Positions 1 through 9,987 of a DNA stretch of 64,000 nucleotides are shown here, one piece after another. The stretch is from Adineta ricciae (Eukaryota > Rotifera > Eurotatoria > Adinetida > Adinetidae). Both the position numbers and the translations under genes were made by a program. Numbering within the stretch: the first letter of the stretch is position 1; the number at the start of each line of letters is the position of its first letter. The stretch lies in assembly GCA_905250025.1 (NCBI GenBank), contig CAJNOJ010000141.1:167126-231125 (forward strand). Reading direction: 5' to 3'. The notes beneath the pieces are model-generated. The model searched no databases, was not told the DNA's origin, and saw only the letters and a program-made list of their open reading frames with translations.

Positions 1-129
1 ATCGCAACAAACTACACCATCGAACGATCAGTAGAAAACGGAAAAGTGTCTTCTCGATATTTCGTGAGCTTCAACATAAGACTATCCTTTTTCCCTCAAC
101 GGCATTCATTTCGAGAATACTTCAGAATA

Positions 130-2064
130 ATGGAGACACGCAGTAATTGGCCAACAGGTGAAACGACTCATCCTAATACTACACGAAATACCTACTCGAG
201 TAAAACTAATTTTACCGTTTTTTTCATATTGTACATACTACTCTTCTTTAGAATGCGCTCTGAGCAGAGCACGGTTCGTTATAATTGGCGTGGTTATAGG
301 TGCTCTCATTGCTGGCATTGGTCTGGGGACAGTAGTAACAATGTACGTCAGTGATCAGTCAAAAACAAGTATTTCGATATGAAGAGTTTGCTTCATAGAT
401 AAAGTCATAGCTGATCTTTGACTTGTAGTCGCAAGCACAACGCAAACAACAAGTAGCTCTATTACAAGTACAAGTTCAACATCAAGTAGTACTAGTAGTA
501 CAAGTTCAACATCAAGCAGTACTAGCAGTACCAGTTCTACAACAAGTAGTACAAGTTCAACGTCTGTTACCACCACAAGTAACGATTATTATAATGACAA
601 AAGGTACTTCAGTATCGTTTGTGTTTTTGCTTAGCGACAACGTCACCTATACCCTACTCCTACATATTTTGGTCATTTGACTCGAACTGCAATGATATGT
701 ATAATGTATACAACGGTGTTCCTATGAACGGCGCAAGTTATACGTCACCTGGTTATACTGGTTATGGCTCTGCGCTGTCACTTGATGGAAGCAGCTCTCA
801 GTATGTTCTTGTGTCAAATTATAAAGATATGAGATATACAAGTTTCACTTGGGAAGTATGGTCATACCCGACGAACTTGAGTAAGCAACTACTATTTTCT
901 CTATTGGTTATTAGGTCCATTTTGTTTTACTAGCCAATTTCGACAATATGATGTTAGGTATGTGCGAAACACCAAATAATAGTAGGTGTATGCACTGGAC
1001 AATTCGAACTAATCGAACTTATTTTGGATTCTATGCCAATGATTGTCAGGGTTCAACAATTCTTCAGACAAATCGCTGGTATCACATTGCATTTGTCTAT
1101 GATTATCCTACTCTCACACAGTATATATATCTCGATGGGGTGCTTGATGGCATAAACAATTCATCAGCTCCATTTCAAGGAGCAAATGGAGTAATGACGA
1201 TTGGGGCGCTGAATACTACCAGTGGACCGCCAGCATCGTTCTGGTCAGGCTATATTGATCAAATGTCATATGTATCACGAGCAAAAACTGCAGCTGAAAT
1301 TCTCACTGATGCCACTCTGGTAGCTTATTATTCGTTCGATAATGGATCACTCCTTGATTCAGGACCCAACAAAATTAATGGAGTAGGTTTATAAGTAAAC
1401 ATCATGCGAGAAAGATTTTGAATTTTTTCCCTATAGACAGCTGTTGGTGCGAGTAGAACCGCGGGTCGTGTCAATGACTCTCTTCTCTTTAATACATCTG
1501 GTGCGTATTTCCAAGCAGGTGGGTTCACTCTTTTGGGCGTGGTTGGTCACGAATATTCTATTTCACTCTGGGTGAACAAACTATCATCTGCCAGTGCAGG
1601 TGGAACATTAGCTCATGTCTCCGGAAGGTACTGAATACACATTTTTACTGATTTTCCCCATCTACGTAGTTGTTCATAGTTCGAATGGAACATTATGGTG
1701 CATATCGATGTTGGGTCTGACCACGTCCGATGAGATTATTGGTGAAAGTTGGAATAATTCCATAGTAGCTGTACAAGGTCCAGCTCTCGTAGCAGGTGTG
1801 TGGACACATATAGTGACATCATACAGCTTGACAAACGGCGTTCGTCTTTGGATAAATGGAAGTTTGATTGGCTCGTCGCCACAATTCACTTACGCAGCGT
1901 CGAACTTAGCTAACTGGATAACAATAGGAACGACATTTTCCGATGCAGTACAGTGTGCGCATGGCAATGTCTCGATCGGACAGTTCTATGGTATGATCGA
2001 TGAGATGAAGGTTTATTCACGAGAACTTACAAGTAGCGATGTTTATCAATTGGCTAATCCTTAA
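130..2064 (+). CDS. Type II membrane protein with Ser/Thr-rich stalk and two LamG-like domains
   Basis: Seven exons fit one open frame of 535 residues: 130-199, 252-368, 429-578, 635-880, 934-1382, 1437-1627 and 1680-2064. The six introns are 52-60 bp with GT-AG ends. Residues 1-31 are a short cytosolic tail and about 32-54 a membrane helix (VIIGVVIGALIAGIGLGTVV). Residues 62-113 are almost only Ser and Thr, a likely O-glycosylated stalk. Two concanavalin A/LamG-like lobes follow (about 125-330 and 335-535), with motifs such as RWYHIAFVYD, IYLDGVLDG, GYIDQMSYVSRAKT and GMIDEMKVYSRELT that mark this fold. It probably sits on the cell surface and binds a glycan or matrix ligand; the ligand is unknown. 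An AATAAA lies at about 2144. The ATG at 130 is chosen because it opens the frame that splices cleanly. No second copy is present in the window. Confidence 0.82.
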
Positions 2065-2196
2065 CGAGTATTTTACTAGTAGCTTTGTGAAGAACTTCAC
2101 GAGAAACATTCGTTTTTTTCCTTACGTCTTGTATGAATTACTGAATAAACGACACTGGTAAAATGTTAACATAGAACCGTACAATTCCTAGTTTAT

Positions 2197-2907
2197 TTAA
2201 CATGACTTAGGACAATGAGAAGGAATAAGATAATCATTATCATTTGCATGTGGAGTAAAATTAAAAACTTCAATAGTACGAGTCGATAGTGCTACTAATT
2301 GGTTCGTATTGGTTACAGTCTCACGAGTAACAATATCTTCGTGCACCAAGGCACACAATGGAACGTTTGTATGTTTATCAGCAAAATTTTGAGCGATAAA
2401 ATTATGAGTCGTTTCGACGGTATTGGAGCCAACAGTTTTAGTACTATTAGATCGATATAATTCAGCTTTGAATCCGACACCGACACTAATATTGTCGATG
2501 AATTGTAGTGCATCTGTTACACAAGTAATATGGTAGATGCCCGATGGTTTGGTAGTTTTCTTGCACGTACATTGTTTATCATCGTACGTGAGTTCAAAGC
2601 CCAGGAGAGATGTTTTGTCAGTAATGAAACCAAGAGTAGTGCCTTCGAAGAATGGTCCAGTGCCGTATGGTTCAGCGTGAAAGTCAATACGGTATCGATA
2701 ATTGTCTAAATCCGGATAGTGTATGTACGACATGATGATGTTGTTTTGAGCACAACTATTTGATGTGCAATTGCTAAGTGTGACTGAAGAATCGCGCACA
2801 CTTACACGATGACCACGTGGCATACAGCAAATATTAGAATCTGCCATAACTACGGATATAAGTAAGAAGCAAATAACAGCACTGACACAACTATTCATGT
2901 TTGTCAT
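2197..2907 (-). CDS. Secreted Cys-rich protein, possibly ependymin-like
   Basis: Single-exon frame of 236 residues. The N-terminus MTNMNSCVSAVICFLLISVV followed by MADSN is a signal peptide, so the mature protein is probably secreted. It has about ten further cysteines, including a CC pair near the mature N-terminus, a C-T-C around residue 113, and a C-terminal CPKSC. There are several N-X-S/T sites. The middle part (YRYRIDF, then a stretch ending YDDKQCTCKK) recalls ependymin-related proteins in layout, but the match is weak and I do not rely on it. The gene converges on the LamG-like gene, with 132 bp between their stop codons. A TTTATT (AATAAA on the minus strand) overlaps the stop. Confidence 0.7.
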   Translation of the reverse strand: MTNMNSCVSAVICFLLISVVMADSNICCMPRGHRVSVRDSSVTLSNCTSNSCAQNNIIMSYIHYPDLDNYRYRIDFHAEPYGTGPFFEGTTLGFITDKTSLLGFELTYDDKQCTCKKTTKPSGIYHITCVTDALQFIDNISVGVGFKAELYRSNSTKTVGSNTVETTHNFIAQNFADKHTNVPLCALVHEDIVTRETVTNTNQLVALSTRTIEVFNFTPHANDNDYLIPSHCPKSC

Positions 2908-3071
2908 CGAAAAAGAAACGAATAGAAAGAATCGTATGTTTCCTTGTTAGGTAGTTTCTCTGTCATTATAAGAGAAAGAGTAGAGTAACTATGAGTAAAA
3001 CGACAGCTGGGGAAGAAAAATTCGTCGTCATCATTCCTTTATCATGACAGAGAGGTTTTTCTTTATCAAAT

Positions 3072-3740
3072 TTATTCAGTGCAAAAAACTGGTGAAACAA
3101 AATGTGATGAGTCTATGTTCGTATGTAGTGAAGACTGTTGAAATAAACAAAAAGAAATTGAATGTGAAGAAGAACAAAGAAGTATTACTCGATTCCTGTG
3201 CAATAGATTTGCCAGTTGCTCTGCTCTTTCATCCCCAACGCCATTCCATGCAAGATTAAGATCGACGGAATGCATCAGTTAGATGTAACGCATCTTAATC
3301 GCCGATCCCATTATCCTACAAGTCTAATGTAGTAAGCGTCTGTATAAATGTTTGCATTGTAAATATGGAGAGGAAGAAAAAAAGCAGAGCTGTTGTGTGG
3401 TGTTTTAACATATGAGCTAACTATTGCGCTTCTCGATCTCCAAAACTATTCTTTTCAACATTGAGTGAAGCAATTCTCTAATACAAATAGCATACTTCAA
3501 TGCAGGAAATCAAAACAAAAGAAATGAAATCTACTGCGCGGTTTCGAAACGCTTCAGCCAATGGTATAATGCCTGCATCTTCGATTAGACTGTTGTGAAG
3601 ATTCAATTTACTGACGTGGGTGTCTTTATGAACAGAAGATAGCAGAGATTCTTTGAATGGAAAACGCAGCAGTTACCTTATTTCTTTTTAGTAATTTTGC
3701 TAAAGTTTTGCGCCTTCCGCAATGATGTAATTGCGGTCGA
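3072..3740 (-). pseudogene. Decayed leucine-rich-repeat (ribonuclease-inhibitor type) gene
   Basis: Three separated minus-strand stretches read as LRR units in different frames. Around 3190-3260: LNLAWNGVGDERAEQLANLL. Around 3550-3640: KLNLHNSLIEDAGIIPLAEA. Around 3695-3735: YLDRNYIIAEGAKL. The L-x-L-x-x-N-x-I/V-x-D/E-x-G-A-x-x-L pattern is that of NLR/RNH1-like repeats. Stops and frame changes lie between them, so this is a relic rather than a gene. No partner copy exists in the window. Confidence 0.55.
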
Positions 3741-4402
3741 GGTAAGTGTCTAAATAAGAAAGCAGGGATCATTTAATGAAGAGTATGTTACCTTATTTTC
3801 ATACAGAACATTCGCTGTATAGTATGCAATGTCAGAAGCCATTTATTGCACCAGAATAGTAATGATGTTACGGCTCGTATGAGGAAGTACGAACGACGAC
3901 GTGAAATAGATGAATGTTAGAACTACCCTCATTCGTCAGCTTATTCTTTCTGCTTTTGACTCGTCAACTGTCTCATACCGGGCGGCTAGTTTAGTAAGTT
4001 CGGTAAATGTATGAAAACTCTAATTTGCTTGGCATCGATTGTAATCATCCAGAGTTGTGTTAATTCCTTCACATACATCTCGGGTAGAACATTGATTGTG
4101 CTCTTAATAAAATCTGTCGGCTAGTTACATTCTGATTTTGTTTGTCATGCAATCAAACGCTCATGAAGCAAAAATCGATTAACGCTATTTTCAATCACTA
4201 AAAAGCGTTGAAAAGTAATTCTGTTTTATCTATGAACTGTCTCCCTCTTCGATATTAACGAAGTTATACGAAGTCAAATGAGAAGGAGTTTTCTTTCTTG
4301 ACATCTCTCATGCCGCTTTGATGCACAGTACTGAAAGAATTCGCTTTCCTATTATCAAATATTAAACTACGAACAAAACAGAAGTCAAGAAATTGTATTC
4401 GA
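3741..4402. other. Spacer with no recognised gene
   Basis: No open frame or motif stands out on either strand. It may contain further decayed parts of the LRR relic, but I cannot show this. Confidence 0.5.
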
Positions 4403-5239
4403 TTGACAATGTGGTGGGTAGTAAGCGTGTTTTCTTTACTTTCTACTAGTTATACTATCGATATTTACGAAATACAAAGTTATGTAATGATCAGCGCGAC
4501 GATTGACCAACTGATTCTGAACATAACTCGAAATGAATGTATATGCAAAGTAATGAAATCTGGGAACTTGATAGCTGCACTAAATTACTTTTCGTTTAAT
4601 CGATCTTGCCAATTATTTTATTTCAATGTCAATAACAAAACCTGAATATAACAATATGTTTTACAACCAAAGTTAGTTATTCTGTTGCATCACGACCCTG
4701 TGCAGTGGCCATTAGCGATGTCAATAATGATAATTGGTCCGATATCATTGATGTTCTTTGTAATGTGGAAAACGGTGTATTCCTGCCTCAAATGGCATAT
4801 TCAACCGCTGCTGGATAATGGACGATCGTAGCGTTCGATGTGAATATCACGACAACAGATTCGGTATCATTGTAACGCATCCACGTTCGCCCTGATATAG
4901 TCGCGGCAGACTCAGGTTCAAACAATGTCAGAGTCCTTTTTAATATAGGCAACGGTACTTTTCACACTCAAGTGACTTACAGTGTTGGCAGTATTCCAAG
5001 TTCCGTTGTCATAGATTATCTGAATAAATCATCTCGATATAATTGTGACCAATAAAAAGTCCAAGATGATCAGTATCCTGTTGAATCTAGGAAACGGTAG
5101 TTTTACGAATCAAACAACGTACATAGTGGGTGATGGAGCTGTTTTCCTTGCTGCTGAAGATCTAAATGCTGATAATAAAACTGATATCGTCACTGCTAAC
5201 ATAAATTCAAATATAATTAGTATACTCATACATCGTTGA
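4403..5239 (+). pseudogene. Broken FG-GAP/VCBS repeat surface protein
   Basis: The 5' part (4403-4645) encodes a signal peptide (MTMWWVVSVFSLLSTSYT) and a short Cys module (NECICKVMKSGN, then NRSCQLFYF). This is followed by three degenerate FG-GAP units. Around 4690-4815: AVAISDVNNDNWSDIID. Around 4895-4990: PDIVAADSGSNNVRVLFNIG. Around 5045-5239: AAEDLNADNKTDIVTANINS. The D-x-N-x-D-x-x-x-D-I calcium-loop pattern is clear in each. In-frame stops (for example the TAA at about 4816) and frame changes separate the units. It is probably a dead member of the FG-GAP surface proteins common in bdelloids. Confidence 0.65.
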
Positions 5240-5473
5240 GATTTGTTCACTATGGTAATTCTTATTAAACTTTTTTCTCGTTTTCTTCTCATGCAAGCGT
5301 TCGATTGTATACAGAAAATTATATTTATAACTCGATAAAACAGAACGAAGGAAAAGCACGTGTGCACGCGTAAAATAAATGTTGTTTTTTTCCTGTTCTC
5401 TTAACAATGACGACGTTACTTTTTCTTCATATCAATATAAGAATTCCGTCTTTCAATTCAAAAACAGAGCAAA

Positions 5474-5842
5474 ATGTCTCAAGATCCATACTGGACAGTC
5501 ACCCATGGCCATGCGAATCGCACCGGTTGGAGTTGTCGAGAATGTCATGGTGTTATCTATCAAGGTGAACAAATAGTGATACGTGATGGACGAAAGCTAC
5601 GTTTAATGTACCACGAGAAATGTTTTAGCGGTAGTTCAGATCCACGTACACAAGCAGGTAGTTCGTATAATGATCAAAAATGGACAAACACTCGAGCTAT
5701 TCAACCAGACGCACCAGCAGTGAAGGGATATGGAAAATGGAGTTGCAGTGAATATGGTTACAAAGGTGATTTGTATGCAACATCGACATCCAGATCTCCT
5801 GTTCGAAAACCTATTACGAATATGAATTCATCAAAAAAATAG
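5474..5842 (+). CDS. Small zinc-finger-like protein with CxxC...HxxC motif
   Basis: Single exon, 122 residues, ATG in a good context (AAAATGTC). Cys21-x2-Cys24 and His47-x2-Cys50 form a plausible single zinc site around a small beta module (WSCRECHG, GEQIVIRDGRKLRLMYHEKC). The rest is polar and low in hydrophobics (GSSDPRTQAGSSYNDQKW). The layout is like half a LIM or a PARP-type finger. No signal peptide or membrane helix is present, so a cytosolic or nuclear role is likely. The function is unknown. Confidence 0.7.
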   Translation: MSQDPYWTVTHGHANRTGWSCRECHGVIYQGEQIVIRDGRKLRLMYHEKCFSGSSDPRTQAGSSYNDQKWTNTRAIQPDAPAVKGYGKWSCSEYGYKGDLYATSTSRSPVRKPITNMNSSKK

Positions 5843-5880
5843 CGACTCTTTCCCTCTATGATTTTGTAAATAAACCATCT

Positions 5881-5913
5881 TGAGGGTGAGGGCGTGGATG
5901 CAATCTTGAGGGT
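5881..5913 (+). repeat. Short telomere-like GT-rich tract
   Basis: TGAGGGTGAGGGCGTGG followed 10 bp later by CTTGAGGGT. The GGGTGAGGG core is shared with the tracts at 8696 and 22456 and resembles the bdelloid telomere unit TGTGGG. It could equally be a simple microsatellite. Confidence 0.45.
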
Positions 5914-5997
5914 AAAACTCGATCAAAGTGTTTGTTCATCTGCAGTGGGTATCCCAGCTAGTGTTCATATAATCTCAATTTGTTTGCTTCAAAATAG

Positions 5998-6213
5998 ATG
6001 AATCGATGCATAATATATGCGAACGCAATATCTCGCGCACAAAGGCAATTACAAATGTTCAAACGAGTAGTTGCTATTATATCAGTCTTAAATATACTTG
6101 TTATTAGTTACACAACCCCTATGATTATGAGATTTATTAATCGATCACTAAAATATCATTTTCGTATCGCTTTTAATTTTAATCTCTCCTTTCAAGATTA
6201 CGTATTCTATTAG
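5998..6213 (+). pseudogene. Fragment of a 7TM (rhodopsin-like) receptor
   Basis: A 71-residue open stretch reads RAQRQLQMFKRVVAIISVLN and then ILVISYTTPMIM. This is the usual third-loop/TM6 passage of rotifer rhodopsin-like receptors (a basic run, MFKR, then a helix with a small/Pro kink). No upstream TM1-5 or downstream TM7 is found next to it, so it is a relic. The call rests on pattern only. Confidence 0.4.
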
Positions 6214-6601
6214 GAGTTCGATTACGAAGAAATTAAACGACCGAAAAAACTTGTCAGCTGCTCCATCAACGAGATAAACGATCGGTACCTCAAGTACTGA
6301 TGTAAACTCATGCACTATACGATCGTTTAATGGATTAAATGAAGTTATAATCTACATAAGAGACACTCATTGATTCATACACTTGTTTCAAATGAGTCAA
6401 AATTTGTCGATAAAAGATGAACCACCCGATTTATTTTGAAGCAGTCGATACGTTAAAGAAAAAAAACAACTGTGAAATATTTTGTTACCTTAGGTAACTT
6501 TCTTTACAGTTTCTCTCATAAAACTATTTCTAATTATGGAGAAAAAAGTGATATATGTACACTAAGAAAAATAAAACGAAAGTTTTATGACCAAGTCAAT
6601 T
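6214..6601. other. Spacer, 3' flank of the MFS gene
   Basis: No gene seen. A TTTATT at about 6430 could serve as the minus-strand AATAAA of the MFS gene. Confidence 0.5.
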
Positions 6602-8092
6602 TCACGGTATGTAGCGAAAAGTAGGAGCCAGATCAGTAGTTACAGTGGTAGATGGATCAGTTGTCTCTGCATTGTTCGATTCTGCTAGTCTGTCACGGCG
6701 AGCATTTTCGTAACGAAGGAGACAGTAGAGTATAGCAGCAAGAATGGCAGACAAACCATTGAATGCCAAGTTCAGTCCAAATCCCAGCTTCCAGTATGGA
6801 CGATCACTCGTCGGAAAGATAAATGCGGCAAGGATCGAAAAACATTGACCAATTGCATTGAGTATGCCTAGTTGGACAGCTCGCTGAGATTCGTTAGGTG
6901 TGTTCTTTGAGATCCAACTAAGCATCAATGGAACAGCAGTGAAAGCTCCCATGACGACGATGAATGTTGCAAAGTACCGTGCATGTTGATTCGTGGTGAC
7001 AGTGAGGAGAATGATCCATCCTACACAAGAAAGTAACATCGTACCAGCAACAAACAAACCATGACAACGAAGTCGATCGGAAAGACGACATATGATGATC
7101 ATGTAGACAGCTGCACATGCATAGGGTGGTACCGAGTACAGTTGAGCCTCTGCATCTGTGTGACCGAGCGATACAATAATGGTTGGTAAGAAGCCAGAAA
7201 TGGAACTCAATGTGAGATTAACACCGAGATAAATCACACCATATGTATAACTCCTGTAATCTGTGACAGCACGTCGAAAACCAGACCATTGAAACTTTTT
7301 CTTGTGTGATTGATTGTGCTGATCGGCAGCAAGACGTGCAACGGCGATTTCTCGTTCTTCTTCTGTCAAATATTTGCTTGTTTCAGGTCGACTGGGCAAG
7401 AAGAAAAAGATGAGTACGGATAGTGCGATAGTAGGTAAGCCTTCTACCAGAAAGAGAATTCTCCACGATGCCCCGATACTTGAGCCTTTTGCAAATGACA
7501 CTCCATAAGCAATGAGTCCACCGAATGCTCCGGCTAGTGCACCGCATCCGATGAAAAGAGCATTACGAAGAGCAATTTCGTCTCGTTTGTACCAGATAGA
7601 GTAGTATAGGGGTACAACTGGGCCAAAACACGCTTCACCAATGCCAATAAAGATACGACAAACAACAATGCCAGCAAAATTGAAGACGGCTGCTTGAAGA
7701 GAGGAAGCAACTCCCCAAATCAAAGCAGCTATACCTATAGCAATCGATGGTTGCAGTATCTTGGCCATGATGTTGCCAGGAACATTGAATGTAATGTACG
7801 CAATATAAAAGCAAGTGAGAGCAATGGAATACTTTGTATCCGAGTCGTCCATGATGTCGGACTTTAGTCCTTGGAGTTTGACATTGCCCATATTGCCACG
7901 GTCAAGATGAGCGCACAGGTAGAGAAATGTTGTGAGGGGAAGGATGAGTATATCCAGTTTTCGCTTTAGCTTCCGTTCCAAAATCTTCTGGCTATCACCC
8001 TGCTTTATAGTAGGGTCCACTACTTCAACACTGATATGTGATGTATGTGGAGATGCAGGCGTTGAGGAAGAATCTTTTTTTTCAGTAGTCAT
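6602..8092 (-). CDS. MFS transporter of the fungal anion:cation symporter (Dal5/Tna1-like) type
   Basis: Single exon, 496 residues, about 12 membrane helices. The family signature is strong: LDRGNMGNVKLQGL after TM1, YIAYITFNVPGNIMAK in TM2, GIGEACFGPVVPLYYSIWYK in TM4-5, WRILFLVEGLPTI in TM6, and the central loop FLPSRPETSKYLTEEERE. These are typical of fungal transporters for allantoate, nicotinate, biotin or other organic anions. The protein would lie in the plasma membrane, importing an organic anion with protons; the substrate is unknown. Lack of introns and the fungal-like motifs fit the known bdelloid habit of acquiring fungal genes. The 3' two-fifths is seen only here because the other copy (21008-21917) is cut by an assembly gap. 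Confidence 0.88.
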   Translation of the reverse strand: MTTEKKDSSSTPASPHTSHISVEVVDPTIKQGDSQKILERKLKRKLDILILPLTTFLYLCAHLDRGNMGNVKLQGLKSDIMDDSDTKYSIALTCFYIAYITFNVPGNIMAKILQPSIAIGIAALIWGVASSLQAAVFNFAGIVVCRIFIGIGEACFGPVVPLYYSIWYKRDEIALRNALFIGCGALAGAFGGLIAYGVSFAKGSSIGASWRILFLVEGLPTIALSVLIFFFLPSRPETSKYLTEEEREIAVARLAADQHNQSHKKKFQWSGFRRAVTDYRSYTYGVIYLGVNLTLSSISGFLPTIIVSLGHTDAEAQLYSVPPYACAAVYMIIICRLSDRLRCHGLFVAGTMLLSCVGWIILLTVTTNQHARYFATFIVVMGAFTAVPLMLSWISKNTPNESQRAVQLGILNAIGQCFSILAAFIFPTSDRPYWKLGFGLNLAFNGLSAILAAILYCLLRYENARRDRLAESNNAETTDPSTTVTTDLAPTFRYIP

Positions 8093-8695
8093 GATATCTG
8101 AAATTGAAGAGGAGGAACAATTAGATCTGTATGTGAGTGAACATTATTCACATCATCGATTTTCTAGTTCATTATGCGCAAGCATGCGCAGTCAGTATTT
8201 TCCATCCTGCATACGTCGATGTCGGTCGAAATACTTGCATTACTCCTGCCGATAATTTATTTATTGACTTGTATCACATTTCCATTTTAATTTTAGATAC
8301 ATGTTTTTTTAAATGTAGTCATTCGTCTTTTATCATTTTAATACACAGAATCCGAGAGACACATGTTCTATTTGATTAACATATAATTGTATGGAAGGAT
8401 ATTCTTGACACGAATGATAATCAATTATGTTTATTTATGATTAAAGCCCATAGCTAAGCAAATAAAACCTAGAAATAGTAAAGTCTTCATCTATGCAAAT
8501 TTCATATTTATTTCTATTGTTCAATCACGAAAACAATGTCAAAAATGTCCTTTTTAAAATATGTGTAGTTTATTGAGATATCGTTGAAAAAGAGCTTTAT
8601 AGATTGACCCTGCATCGTTGACGTTGAGGAACGCACTGTCTGATATACAATCAGTGTTATCATGCACAGTGGACAAGCATGCTTGGAACGATCTT
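8093..8695. other. 5' flank of the MFS gene, no further gene
   Basis: Upstream sequence of the minus-strand MFS gene. It is conserved in the other copy (21918-22455), but no coding pattern is seen. A stretch of about 60 bp just before the GT-rich tract (about 8635-8695) is missing from the second copy. Confidence 0.5.
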
Positions 8696-8720
8696 GAGGG
8701 TGGGTGAGGGTATGAGGGAG
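8696..8720 (+). repeat. Telomere-like repeat, left arm
   Basis: GAGGGTGGGTGAGGGTATG then AGGGAG. The core GGGTGGGTGAGGGT recurs inverted at 9956-9987. The second haplotype has a variant of it at 22456-22480. Confidence 0.6.
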
Positions 8721-9955
8721 TGCTACTTTCCTTTTAGAGACACATCCACCGCACGCTATCTCTGAAACATGAAATAAATCATAGTGCTACTTGCCGGCGC
8801 CTACAATATATAAATAGTGCGGGTCCAACCGATTTTTAACGTTTTTACAAATACATTTGTTTCTCTCAACATTAAGGTCGCTTGGCGCGCAAATATGCAG
8901 ACGAAGTTCTACGGATGAATGCCATGAAACATAGTTTCAATGTTGAAAAAATTGATTTTGTTCGTTGAATTTATACCGCGTGATGTGTCAGTTGCGGAGC
9001 AAAAATATAAACAAAAAATGACTTGCTCTCCCTTATCTGAAAATCAAAATGGATTTCTCGAAGCGATCAAAGTTAAAAAAAAGCAGTGAAACAAACTTTA
9101 TCAGGTCTAAATATTACGCCCTTACCTGCATGTGCTGTGTGGTATACTTTTGTCCGTTCGGTTGTTGACATTTAATGTGTTTGGCTTGCATATTTATAGT
9201 ACCTAACGGTGTACTTTCGATTCAGTTCAGATGTACCTTCGATTCAGTTCAAGTGTACTTTCATATTATTTATTCTTTCGTCTGTCTTACTTAACGAATA
9301 CGTAAACATGCGTTTTATTTTGGTAGAGTGAGATTTGAGAGAAAGGCGTAAAAGCGCGACGTAATTTTGTCGGTACATACCTCTTTCTGATGGGAAAATG
9401 ATCACACCCATTCAAATTACTCGATAATAACGTTTCTGTATTTTGGCTCACGCGACAAGATGATGGATTACAAACAATAGGTCCAAAGGTGTGCTTGGTA
9501 CGAAATGTGTGCAACAAATTAATGCAAACAACGATGCCACTTGCTACTTAGTACGCGCAAAATAAGTATATTAAACGACCAATCGATGCGTCCGATCGTT
9601 CGCCAAAATAACTATTGACAAGTTAACCCAGTTGTGATAGATACTATTTTCAGCAACGCATCTCATCAACATGTTACTCGAGCAGTAGAGTCGATGGCTC
9701 CTCAAAACAATCTTCTATAGTTTTTATCTCAAAAAGAAATATGTACTTGTGTTTTCTTTACGTATTCTGTCTCTGAAACAGGTATGACGTAAAATTTGCC
9801 TGAAATATTCTCAGGGTAGATTCTGAAATAACTTCATACGAATCCATGATCGTCTTATACCAATAGCCTTGAAGCACAATTACTGGTAATCTGTGATCGA
9901 ATAAAAGACCGTTATTTCTGTAGAAATTTTCTTTGTTAAAGGCAACCTCATCTTC
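8721..9955. other. Non-coding interval bracketed by inverted telomere-like repeats
   Basis: About 1.24 kb without a convincing gene. It has a clean TATA-like box (TATATAAATAG near 8807) kept in both copies, and a short direct repeat, CGATTCAGTTCA, near 9220 and 9241 (three versions in the second copy near 23070-23120). It could be a relic non-autonomous element or an old promoter region. Confidence 0.4.
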
Positions 9956-9987
9956 TCACACCCACACCCTCACCCTCACCCACCCTT
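9956..9987 (-). repeat. Telomere-like repeat, right arm (inverted); forms the TRPM 3' end here
   Basis: On the plus strand TCACACCCACACCCTCACCC and onward to CACCC; on the minus strand units of GGGTGA and GGGTGT. It replaces about 230 bp that are present in the other copy (about 23822-24060) and falls inside the last TRPM exon. Confidence 0.65.

Noticed and set aside
355-576. Minus-strand frame rich in Val, Leu and Glu repeats
   Set aside because: It is the antisense of the Ser/Thr-rich stalk exon of the LamG-like gene.
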